Positions 22,268 through 32,681 of a DNA stretch of 64,000 bases are shown here, in pieces (position 1 is the first letter of the stretch; every line of letters begins with the position of its first letter). This stretch comes from Agrocybe praecox (taxonomy: Eukaryota; Basidiomycota; Agaricomycetes; Agaricales; Agrocybaceae), in contig OZ024848.1 of NCBI GenBank assembly GCA_964017145.1, positions 2,926,501-2,990,500 of the forward strand, read 5' to 3'. The notes beneath the pieces are model-generated. The model was not told the DNA's origin. It saw only the letters and a program-made list of their open reading frames with translations, and made no database searches. A program made the position numbers and the translations under genes.

Positions 22268-23535
22268 TAACTGGGTCGAGCTGAAGTAGAAACCATTAGT
22301 TTTCCGATTGTTATAAAATCGATGGTATGGAAGCTTTGATTCATTCCGAGTATTTGATACATACTAGCTTACAGAAACGTACCACGCGTTTGTTGACGGT
22401 TATTGCCGAATTCAGCATTCTTTCCTTCCACGCTTTCTTGAGACGGGGTCCGCTAGGGTCTGCTCAGTCTTCTGTAGAATTTCGATAAAGCTACAAGAAA
22501 TCCACCGTAACAGGACCTCTCCTTTCTTCCTCTTTACCGAACCTAGGTCCTAAACGCCGTTGGACCCACGATGTCCTTAGGATACATTCGGCAGAGCTAT
22601 ATAAATCTATTGTTCGAAGGACAGGAAACTCGAAAATGCTCCTCGCATGACCAACAATCTATTTTTCGGATCTCACTGTCATCCTGGGTTTGGGTTCTGT
22701 ATGCTGACAGTGAGAAAGAGTCCAAATAATGCATTGCATGTGCCAGCTCCGTTCTTCTCGCTCCTCATCTTGGTTTGCAATGTACAGTCATCCACCATCA
22801 TGTGATACACTGAAATAGAATATTATTATTTTGGATGCAAATACATGGAAAACATACGAACAAAAAAAAAGGTAGGTATACTAGTATGTACATAGTGTTA
22901 TGATATTTTAAAAAACTGCAAAAACTGATGCAAGAGGGAGGGAAAAAAACAAAAAAAGCTTGACTGCCATCTAAACTTGCAGCCACCACTGATTGATACA
23001 GTGCCGTAATTCATAATATAGCAATTCTGGCCCAGCCATGTTTAGGCGTCATTGTCGAATAGATTTTAAGGCTTACAATGCAAAAAAGATCATGAATCTA
23101 TGTACTCTAACGCATCGCAAAATAGTACTGTATCACTGAGTGGTGTGTAACACGTGATAGTGGAACACTGTAGTCAGAAAGTGGTTAGGTTCTGGCTGTC
23201 CCAATTGCACCAGATTTTTCCAGTGGGACTTCCTAGATACCTCGTCACTACGTGGCCACTGGCCAAGGCTCGTCGGACGATGGGAATATGGGATGGCTAA
23301 TCCAAAGGGCGGAATTTGGCGGCCCCACCTCCGGCAATATTGATTCACGTGGAATACGCGGTTATTTTCAATGCAGTATGAATAGACCATTTATTGGCAT
23401 TGATCTTCTTCTCCTGCTCCATATCCTACTCTTAAGGGTTCTTATGACCTGATTACGAATTAACAGCAATTCCTGTTCATTTCACACTTTCTCTTTCCTC
23501 CACGATCGGGTTCTCTTGCTGGCGATAATCACATT
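22268..23535. promoter_or_regulatory. Divergent intergenic region, F-box gene and sugar transporter
   Basis: About 1.27 kb between two divergent starts, with no gene that I can support. A CACGTG core occurs at about 23151-23156. The T/C-rich tract just upstream of 23536 is typical for fungal transcription start regions. Confidence 0.4.
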
Positions 23536-25726
23536 ATGCTCAATGAAGAAAGAATTGACGAAGGCGATCTGAAGAGACTGGCTGAGAGAAGCACAAGCGA
23601 TGTGGCCTCCATGAAGGACGTTATACGCGATATCGATTCCGGTGAAATCAACGAGCTTGCTGTCATTGCTGAGGGAGAAGAGAGAACGACATGGTTTGTC
23701 TGGATTCTAGTTATGTGCTCCACTATCTCTGGCCTTCTTTTTGGTGAGTGATGAACTCGGTGGGTTGGTTTACCTGTTCTGACAATATTTCTCGAAAGGT
23801 TATGATACAGGCGTCATTTCTGGTGCATTGGTGACCATTGGATCGGACCTTGGTCCTGAAGCTCTTTCGAATGGACAAAAGGTATACATTCCTCCCTTCG
23901 CAACTTCGCAAACCCCTTTTCTGAATATTCTCAGGAACTAATCACTTCGTCTACAACTCTGGGTGCTTTATTAGGAGGATTGGCCGCAGGTGTCCTCTCC
24001 GATTGGACAGGTCGTCGCCCCGTGCTAGGAATTGCAGACATAATCTTCATAGGAGGAGCTATCACTCAAGCTGTCTGCCACAGTGTCTGGGGTATGGTCA
24101 GTAACTCTAGAAATGATGTATTGTGCGTTTTCGTGACTGATCAACCCCGAAGATTGGTGGACGTTTCTTGATTGGAGTTGGTGTTGGCTTAGCTGCATGC
24201 ATTGCCCCTCTGTACATTCAGGAGTTATCGCCCACCCGTCTACGTGGGCGTATGGTTGTCCTCAAGTTAGTTCCTGCACCTCTTGTACTCATGTTGATGC
24301 ACTGACCAAATGTTTAGTGTTGTCATGATCACCTTGGGGCAGGTTATTGCATATGCCATAGGAGCGGCATTTTTCCACTTGCATGGAGGTTGGCGTTGGA
24401 TGGTCGGTTTAGGCGCCGTGCCAGCCGGATTACAGATAATTTTCTTGTTCTTCCTTCCGGAGAGCCGTAAGTTGGCATGCTCCCTATATTACCAGATAGT
24501 AGTAGGAAGGCTAACTTTATTTATCTTCCAGCAAGAATCCTTCTCCGACGAGGAGATAAAGTGGCGGCCCATGCAATTATGACCAAGATCTATGCCTTCG
24601 CGAAACCTGAGGAAGTTGATTTGAAGGTGAGTGACCAGGAGTATTTTTATTGACACAAAAGTTAACTCAGAAACCCAATTTACAGATCAGGGTCCTACAA
24701 GCGGCAGTCCGAAGAAGTATTGAAATCACGGAAACCACGACATTTATTGAACGATTCATTTCAATGATCTTTAATGCAGTAAACAGAAGGGCTTTAAGTA
24801 CGTTTATAATACCCTCGTATTGTAACCCGGATCGTTGATTATTCTTCGCAGTCGTCGGTTGCGGGATGCAAGCCTTCCAACAACTCTGTGGATTCAACAC
24901 TCTCATGTATTATTCGGCCACTCTATTCAAGGAAATTGGCTTCGACCAACCAACAGCTGTTGGTCTTATCATCTCTGGGACGAATTTCATCTTCACTCTG
25001 GTTGCCCTCAAATGGATTGACAAGATTGGACGAAGGAGAATTATGATCTGGAGTGCCCCTGGAATGGTCTTCGGTCTGACACTCGCGAGCATTTCATTCT
25101 TCTGTAAGCGACAAAAATAATTTCAGTGGACTGAAATTAAATTTCCCGGAATAAGATATGACCAAGAAAACGGGAGGAAACCTAATTGACGGCACGGAAT
25201 ACTCGAAAGCATGGTCTGCAATTGTGCTTTTGTCAATGATTGTCTTCGTCGCATCGTATGCAACTGGTCTAGGAAATGTCCCGTGGCAACAAGGAGAACT
25301 CTTTTCCCTTGAAGGTATGATTACTAGCCTTTTACGTTTATTTGTTGAGCTTACTTTGAGTATTTGTTGACTTTAGTACGAGGTATCGGCACATCCCTTG
25401 CAACGGCAACAAATTGGGCAGGAAATCTGCTCATTGGTTCGACGTATCTCTCACTTATGGCCAAAATTACACCAGCTGGAGCCTTTGGGTTCTATGCAGG
25501 ACTCTGCCTTCTTGGATGGCTGTTTGTTTTGTTCTGCTTCCCTGAAACTGCAGGATTGAGCTTGGAAGAAGTGAAGATGGTATTCAGGAACGGATTTGGA
25601 ATTAAAGAGAGCCAGAGATTGAGGCTGCAAAAGAGGGAGATCAGGAGCCGCGAGAAGACGAGGAAGGCAAGAAAGGAAGAGAACGAGAAGAGCTCTACGC
25701 CTCCGGTAGATGCTCAAGACGTTTAA
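23536..25726 (+). CDS. MFS sugar transporter, myo-inositol transporter (ITR) type
   Basis: Twelve-helix plasma-membrane proton symporter of the sugar porter family. The N-terminal cytosolic region is acidic. Diagnostic stretches are [12 protein letters not shown] in helix 1, [10 protein letters not shown] between helices 2 and 3, [25 protein letters not shown], the PESPR motif, [17 protein letters not shown] in helix 7, DKIGRRR, and [11 protein letters not shown], which is characteristic of inositol-type transporters. [11 protein letters not shown] and a Lys/Arg/Glu-rich tail end the protein. About nine short introns interrupt it, the first at 23742 and the last ending at about 25377. Inositol is the best guess for substrate; a related polyol or hexose is possible. 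Confidence 0.9.
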
Positions 25727-25841
25727 TGATCTAATCTCACGCGCAACGAATTATGACGAAAATGATTTTTTTACACCTGGTTAGTAACTGCACTGTCTAT
25801 GGAACGAAATACATTTCTTCAATTCCCAACTAAAAAGAAAG

Positions 25842-27656
25842 CTATTTAACCTTCGTGGCGGTCCAAAATGCGGCATGATAAACATAACCGAGCATGCTTC
25901 GAGCATTATTAGTGTAAGTGGTGTCAATCGTGGTTTCGTTCTGTAAGATTGACAGACGGATAAACAATTGAGAAAAAGTAAGTATAAGCATGACTAGAAA
26001 AACTTACCGATATCTCGAAACCGATTTCCCTAGCAAGTATCTTTACTTCTTCCATATCGGGCTCCACAGATGGATCATTCGTATTGTTATTTTCCCAATG
26101 CCATAAAAGAGGCCCTAATATGTGTTTAATCGGAAAGGTTAGACCAGTATATTGCAGAGACATACCTAGATTTATCCATACTCCTCCGGGTGCCAAGATG
26201 CTATGAAGTATACGCAGGTAATTTATGATGTTTTTTGCCTAGATATCTCTGTTAGCCGGTGCGTATATTTCATTTCACTTGGGAAGCGTCTGACCGTATC
26301 TATGAAGAAGCAAGTCAAAATTGCGTCCCATGCTTCAGCTTGCTCTGCAGCGCCGAACACCTCTTCGAAGTCACCTGAAATGACATACATATGCAAAAAT
26401 TAGAATCATGTCATGAGCCCAGTCCAAGAGGCACAGTACATACCTGCCACCAAAGAGAAATTGGATCCAGGTGGTAAGCTTGAAGGGTCAACATCAGGAA
26501 TCGAGATGGCTCGGGTTATAGCTTGCATGTTTGGCGCATTCGAGAACGAGTGCACATATGGGTAAAATATGTGCTGTTTGACCTTAGAAGTCCTGCAGAA
26601 TCGTGCGTCGTTCAGAATCATTAATGGGACACTCCTAACTATTCACCGACTTGTTTAAAATAAAGTATGACGTCAGAAGCATGTAGTGAGAGAATTCGTT
26701 GGCTTGACAAGCAAATCCTGCAAAAAGAAATCAGGGACAATTGGTTTTTCTTTGACATTATTAGGACAACGTACCCATTTGTGCTACATCGAAAGAAAGC
26801 CTGCCGAGGCCAGATCCTGGGACAAGAACATGGATATTACGTCTGACAGCGATTGTATAAACGCCAAAGATGATGGGCGATGATTAGAGAGGATGAAATA
26901 GAGACCTTTCTTCAAGTGAAACTTTCTCAAAGTGTTTTATAAGGGCATCCTTCATCGGTTTGTAGCAAGCTTCGCGTTCTGCGCGGCCCTGGATTGTACA
27001 AGTCAGAAACGAGGACAACCACAAGGAACGGGAAAATAACCTCTTCACTCCAATCACGAACTATCTGCTTCATTGTACTTCGGAGTTTGTCCATATCAGA
27101 CTCAGTCGGTCTATTCTTTTTACGTTGAGGAGCGCCATGAGAGTGAGAATGAGATGGCCCTTGGTTAAAAGTTAGCGCAGTTTGGGAGGGCATATCCCAA
27201 TTCAAGCATACCTGAGTCATGAATATGAGAGTGAGCATGAGAATGGGAGTGAGCGTGTTCTGGTCCCGTTTCCCCATCGTCATCCAAGTCGTGCCCAAAA
27301 ATTTGAGGATCGTTCACTATTTGATCCAAGAAATCTGCATTAGCCAATATGTGTTTATCAACTTCATCTATTTTCTTCTTGTAGCCCAGCTTTTCCAGCA
27401 GATCCTGATCAGCCTTTGGCAAGGTGTACACATCTTTCCTACGTCGGTTGTTGGCGGAAAGCTAGATACGATATATATCAGTAGCGGCGAATATATAAAG
27501 TGAGTACTAGTACCGTAAATTGAGCGTAGTTTCTAAACGCGGTAATTACGTTTGTAAAATGTATCTGTTCTGTTTAAAGAAACTCATTGGTCATCTAGAG
27601 GTAGCAGAAATCTCACGAAGCTTGCCTTCTTCTGCCTCCTCTTGAGTAGGGTTCAT
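25842..27656 (-). CDS. Carnosine N-methyltransferase family protein (N2227-like)
   Basis: SAM-dependent methyltransferase of the N2227/CARNMT1 family; members methylate the histidine imidazole of carnosine-like dipeptides. The start is ATG at 27656 (MNPTQEEAEEGKL), followed by QIHFTNVITAFRNYAQFT, LSANNRRRKDVYTLPKADQD, the SAM-binding glycine loop VLVPGSGLGRLSFDVAQMG, the conserved NEFS region, HIFYPYVHSFSNAPN, and a C-terminal active-site block (AWDAILTCFFIDTAKNII, HSILAPGGVWINLGPLLWHW). The protein ends YHAAFWTATKVK. It carries a His-rich insert between about 27110 and 27280 (HAHSHSHAHSHIHDSG and GPSHSHSHG) not typical of the core fold, perhaps metal-binding. There are roughly ten exons, with some boundaries approximate. 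It is divergent from Isy1. Confidence 0.88.
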
Positions 27657-27978
27657 GATCACAATTACGACTTGGATATGTCAAGACGAATTCCAGATAA
27701 CGAGATTGGCGCCCAAAGCGACTAGTGAATGTGGTCCGAAAAACACGTAGATATTCGTTTGTTCCGCTTCTTAGATCTTGACAACACGTCTGTTATTATC
27801 AACGAGAATATTATGCCGAACGGTGAAAGTTGGGACAAAAGTGCGTACGCGCCGTAAGTGGCAAAGCTGGCAGCTGGCTGCAGACCGCGTGTTTGTTCGT
27901 GCTTGTCTAAGTCGCACAACCAATCTCGCGACGCTTATGCGCGTCTCGTTCATTACCAGAAACTCCAGATAGTTTATA
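27657..27978. promoter_or_regulatory. Divergent promoter, methyltransferase and Isy1
   Basis: About 320 bp between divergent starts; holds both promoters. No clear TATA box. Open frames on both strands here are short and GC-biased without family resemblance. Confidence 0.5.
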
Positions 27979-29157
27979 ATGGTACGTTTGCAAGAGCTTC
28001 GTACGCTTCACAAATCTTTCTCATATCTTTTCACAGGCTCGTAATGAGGAGAAAGCACAGTCTATGCTCTACAGATTCAGGGAGGCTCAAGCGGCTGAGC
28101 TGGGTCTTGGAACGCGGGCAGACAGAAGGCCGCGTATGGCCAGCGCCTGCAAAAGCTTGAGAGACTGCGAACGATGGAGAGGAGAAATTTTGAGGGAGAT
28201 AAGCAGGAAGGTCTCGAAAATCCAAGATGGTGCAGTCAAACTCAGTAATGTTCAGACTTCATAACTTATAATCTCCCTTAGCTGGCTTGACTGACTACGA
28301 AGTCCGCGACCTTAACGATGAAATTAACAAGCTCATGCGTGAAAAACGGCACTGGGAAAATCAAATTGTTGCATTGGGAGGTGCAAACTACAGACGCAAT
28401 GTAGCCATGTTGGATGACGATGGGAAGGAAGTACCAGGTACCAAGGGATACAAGTTCGTGACACCTTTCATATACCAGTGACATGCTAAAGAACATTGAA
28501 ATAGATATTTTGGACGTGCCAAAGATCTGCCTGGTGTTCGTGAACTGTTTGAAAGCCGCAAGAATGAGGAAGAAGAGGAGAATCAAGTTCTCGCATACTA
28601 TAAAAAGTTTATGAACCAAGGACCAGCGTACTATGGAGATCTAGATGAGGCTGATGGTAAACTGTTGGAGTATGAACGGGAGGCCGAGGATGAAGGTCAG
28701 TGCGTTCTGCATTTATCAAGTACATGTATCTCATTACTCTAAAGATTGGGATGAGGCCTTCCTCAATCTCCGGGAAGCCCTTGGCCTTCCGCAGGACACA
28801 CCAACACCCAAAATCCCTCGACCAAATCCAAACACCCAAGCTGCTGCATCAAATACCTCTAGTTCTGTTGTTTCTTCATCTAAACGCAAAGCGAATGGTG
28901 AGGATGAGATGGATACAGACGAAGGTTCGAAGAAAGCAAAAACTACACCAAATCCCACAGCATCTACGACAGTCGCCGCACCAACAGATGCGGATGCTTC
29001 TAGGCTACATGCACAAGCTGCCGCATCATACATAACCTTCTTTGACGTTGAACATCTGCTACCTCCAAAACTACCAACGCATGACGAGATGGAAGGCGTG
29101 CTATTAGCTTTGAGGAAAAAGGCTTTGGTGGAAGAATATTTCGGTGATGCGTCATAA
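27979..29157 (+). CDS. ISY1: Pre-mRNA-splicing factor Isy1
   Basis: Component of the NineTeen complex/catalytic spliceosome that helps position the branch helix. 323 aa in five exons: 27979-27981, 28037-28229, 28282-28453, 28505-28695 and 28745-29157. The N-terminus MARNEEKAQSMLYRFREAQA is nearly invariant in the family. Further landmarks are LRDCERWRGEILREISRKVS, IQDAGLTDYEVRDLND and LGGANYRRN, then GYKYFGRAKDLPGVRELFE. The C-terminal third is Pro/Ser/Thr-rich with an acidic patch and a nuclear-localisation-like KKAK, before a closing helix. The first coding exon is only the ATG, followed by a 55-nt intron. The start is fixed by the conserved Ala-Arg-Asn after the initiator. Confidence 0.96.
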
Positions 29158-30710
29158 TTATCTATTTGTACTTGTCTCGTTTGTGTTTCATTGTCCTCAT
29201 GATATTAATTCTTTTCAGTTTTGCATTGATGCGTTTCTTGTACATGGTATTCCGAAAATTCTACAACTACCTCTCGAGATCATACTAAGAATTTCTCAGC
29301 ATACATTACTTGAATTGACGAATCTACATTCTGTATCATATCTGGTCCGCCTGGCTCCTCAATCCAGAAACTGTTAGACCACCGCGCCGAATTGGGAACC
29401 TTTGCCTTCCGCGGAACTTGGGTCAAACCAGTAATTCTATTCAATGGTATGAATATAGCTCAATTACTATTCTATTAATTTTGCTGATTTGCAGCCTCAA
29501 TTTTGCAGCCTCCGAAATTCGGAAGACGCGACAGAAATTAAAGCAAAGACTGTCCAATTTTCGCAGAAGCTGTAAATCTGCACAGAATATCTTGTTTTGC
29601 TCCCTTCTTGAACGGAATGGATCGACAGGAAATCGCACCACTGCAAGCAGTCCGCCTGACTCGGCCTTCCTGTGGTTCAATAGAATTATAGACGTGACTA
29701 CACTCCTTCATGATATAATCTTGTTGGACAACAGCAATCGCAGATCAAGTCCGAGTCATACGCATTGCCGTACCTGTACTTTCTATTCGGCTCTTTGTCA
29801 CTTTCTCTCCACGTATACGATCCAAAACTGCATACCGTGTCCCAGGGACAAGCCCTATTCGACGTCCTGGCTTCTGGCCTTTCGATTGCTTGCTGTCATG
29901 CAAACATGCTTTGAATTGATGTTTCTCGTCGTGGGGTATTGCCAATTCTGACTTCGCGTTCCTTTGTTTTTCGGGCGGTCGATCGAACGGCGCCCCTAAA
30001 AACTTATAATCTTAGGATCATTCTCAAACTTACAAGCGCTATGGGTGCGATAGATCCGATTCCTGAGGCATGCTCAATGACAATGGGCACCCGACTTCTC
30101 CGGACATACTATGGGTATTGAACAGGTATTTTCTCCCTGTGTTCTACTCAGCTGGTGCCCGTGTGACGAAAAAACGTACTGACAAAAAAACATGGACGAG
30201 TGAAGTGGTAACCTAGGTCAGAGAGTCAGAACCTTCGAGATGATGATAGCTGGAGATGGGTGCTAAGACCACGTCGTCTATCTATTGCGTGAGTGTGGAG
30301 TTTCTCCCAATTAATTTACTGACTTCATCTGTTATGAAAGTCCGTCGAATCTAATCGGACACACTACATCTGAAGATCTCAAATTATAAACCGGAAATCC
30401 GTCAACACGAAAATCTTCAAACACAATTAACTGAAATCACCTTCGCCAATACACTCGCTGAAGAGTTCTCAGCATCTACGTGCAGCAAGTGTAATTTTTT
30501 AGTCTCATAAACTTCTATATATGTCAGGGAGACAATTCCTGAGTAAATCTCTCAACGGTTCCGCCGAGGACCAAACGAAAATCTTATATGCTTGCCAGAT
30601 CATTTATTATGCACATCATCTACACGTGCCGACTCTTCAGGAACATTTAAAGTCGACGCTAATCGCTCGAGAGAGGCACCCTGTTTCGCCAAACTACTCG
30701 CCTTCAGGAT
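29158..30710 (+). pseudogene. Region of coding-like relics, no intact gene
   Basis: About 1.55 kb without a gene that I can assemble. Fragments look like decayed coding sequence. An F-box-like stretch (LPLEIILRISQHTLLELTNL) at about 29264-29323 is followed in another frame by KLLDHRAELGTFAFRGTW. Around 29650-29950 two overlapping frames stay open (FLWFNRIIDVTTLLHDIILL; SYALPYLYFLFGSLSLSLHV). At about 30229-30290 a short exon-like segment reads NLRDDDSWRWVLRPRRLSIA with a donor after it. A 69-aa frame starts at 30521. In-frame stops and shifts separate them. They could be one or more dead genes, possibly including an F-box gene. Confidence 0.35.
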
Positions 30711-32171
30711 TTGAAGACAATCATGTGTGACAAGATCGAAAGGGAATCGTTGCCCGCCCCACTTTCAACAGCACGCACTGTCCATACCTTTCCACTGAAC
30801 TTGTTCCCCCAATATGCGAGGCCTTATCTAGAGCTCATCAGGATCGAGAAGGCATGTTTTAAAAACATTCTATTCCTAATGAACTTTCCTTTTGACACCA
30901 TCGTCTTCAAGCCAACGGGTACCGTCCTCATGTTTTGGCCATTTGGTGAGTAAACTGATGCCTTCATTGCCCCTCATTAATTATTCCTGACTATCGTCCT
31001 GGAATCTATCTAGCGTGGGGCCTTACTATGGCGGCGAAAAGTAACCACCTTCCTCCGAATATTTACTTGGCAGAACTATTGAAGTGTCTTTGCGGCGCAT
31101 TTATTATACGAAGCTCTGCATGTACGGTGAATGATATTATCGACCGTCGCGTGGATGCTGGAGTTGGTATGTTAATTGTCTCTTCACCCTGATATTAGAG
31201 ATATTGATTACAAAATAACAGAACGTACACAAAATCGACCCCTTCCAAGCGGTCGTATATCAGTAATGCGTGCAACAATTTTTCTTTTCTTTCAATATAC
31301 CCTTGGTGTCGCTTTCTTCTATTATACTACCCACCACCTTGCGTACGTCACCAGAGAACTAGCGTTTATGCACTGTCATATTAACGCCGGATTTTTTTAA
31401 ATCTTAGACTTTGGACTGCGATGTTTCAACTCTTCCCACTGTGGGACATTCATGTTTCTTTGCGATACATTTCTTATTGATACCCTAATAGATTCGTTAT
31501 ATATCCACTCCTGAAACGTTGTACACATTGGCCACAAGCATGGCTTGGATTTGCCATGAATTTCGGCTATATAACTGCTTGGACGGCGACGAAAAACTCG
31601 GTTGACATTAGAGTGGTTTTACCTGCAGTCGGTGGTTGTTGGTGGTAAGCAATGTCATAACATATTCTAATAGCATCGCTGATGATACAAATTTAGTTGG
31701 ACCATGCTTTACGGTAAACTGTCGACCTTCCTGGAAGACTCACTTGATACTAACTTGAACTCGAATTTAGATACAATATACGCTTGTCAAGATATCAAGG
31801 ACGACGTGAAGATGGGTGTGCGATCTACCGCCATCCTTTTTGGAACTTGGATACGACCCTTGCTTGTCGCCTGTGGACTATCATTCTTGGGGCTCTTGAC
31901 AGTATCCGGTGTATTCAACAAGAATGGCTGTTCTTATTTCTTTATTTCGGTTGGAGGGACTGCAGTTCATCTGGTTACGCAGTATCTAACGGTTGATCTG
32001 GAAGAACCAAAAAGTTGCTGGGGTACGCCCTGGAATTTGATTTATTTTGAAAAAAATAATCTCACTGGCATGATATATTTCGTAGCCAACTTCAACCGTA
32101 ACGGTCAACTTGGGTGGATCATCTGGAGCGGCATGCTTGTGGATTATATACGTTCCATTTCAGTGATATAA
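30711..32171 (+). CDS. UbiA-family prenyltransferase (COQ2-like)
   Basis: Integral-membrane aromatic prenyltransferase that transfers a polyprenyl chain to an aromatic acceptor, as COQ2 does with 4-hydroxybenzoate in ubiquinone synthesis. 329 aa in nine exons: 30711-30851, 30912-30945, 31014-31166, 31222-31342, 31408-31440, 31492-31644, 31697-31713, 31771-32022 and 32086-32171. Landmarks are PYLELIRIEKPTGTVLMFWP, the first Asp motif ACTVNDIIDRRVDAGVERT followed by QNRPLPSG, and the second Asp motif DTIYACQDIKDDVKMGVRST. Several hydrophobic helices follow. The start is uncertain: ATG at 30711 or in-frame ATG at 30723. No obvious mitochondrial presequence is seen, so it could be a paralogue in secondary metabolism. 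The first intron is GC-AG; exon seven is 17 nt. Confidence 0.88.
30852..30911 (+). other. GC-AG intron
   Basis: 60-nt intron with donor AAG|GCATGT and acceptor CTTCAAG. Its length is a multiple of three and it has no stop, so retention would insert 20 residues; splicing it restores the family sequence IEK-PTGT. Confidence 0.7.
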
Positions 32172-32329
32172 AAACAGTCAATGATTACAACAGTATTCGT
32201 AGCTGTTACATCTATTTTGACATAATTCTTACACATCATATGGATTATATTAACGGGAATAGCAGGCAAAAAATGCGCAAAGTCGACAACATCGAAGTTA
32301 CTAAGAGAAAGTCGAGAGAGCGAAAAATG

Positions 32330-32410
32330 TGGACACTGTGGGAATTGAACCCACGACCTCACGCATTTGCTTGATGCGAAGCGTGCGCGCTACCCCTGTG
32401 CCAAGAGCCC
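32330..32410 (-). tRNA. tRNA-Ala, anticodon CGC, with 9-nt intron
   Basis: 81 nt on the minus strand, reading GGGCTCT acceptor, D arm with TGGCACAGGGGTAGCGCG, anticodon stem CACGC/GCGTG, T arm GTGGGTTCAATTCCCAC, and AGTGTCC plus discriminator A. The anticodon loop is TTCGCA-intron-T; removing nine nt (TCAAGCAAA) after position 37 leaves anticodon CGC, which reads the Ala codon GCG. A-box-like (TGGCACAGGGG) and B-box-like (GGTTCAATTCC) promoter elements are present. Five T residues follow directly downstream on the coding strand, a Pol III terminator. One acceptor-stem pair is T-T mismatched (fifth pair). Confidence 0.88.
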
Positions 32411-32681
32411 TATGTACTTTGGCCCGCTGATGGTATTATCGGCAGGCAATTGCCAGAGGTGAAGTGTGTACGATCACGTGCTCCATTTGCCAAACGCGTT
32501 GCGATTTTCGATTGTTGAAATTGGCTTAACTCAGTAATCTACTTCGAACATTAGCAGTTTAAGCCCTTAATTTGAACCCGCTCCACGAAAGCCACCTTGT
32601 GGCTAGGATTAAAGTTGCGGACCGACTTTTCAAGTCATCTCACATTCAGGTGGCCCATATATACCTCGCCAATTGGACAAC
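32411..32681. promoter_or_regulatory. Promoter region of the FHA-domain gene
   Basis: 270 bp between the tRNA 5' end and the FHA gene start. A CACGTG core lies at 32475-32480. No gene is seen. Confidence 0.4.

Noticed and set aside
29640..29760. A stretch with LLHDIILLDNSN-RRSSPSH resembling the first Asp-rich motif of polyprenyl diphosphate synthases
   Set aside because: Flanking sequence does not continue the family, the second Asp motif is absent, and stops break the frame. Kept only as part of a relic region.
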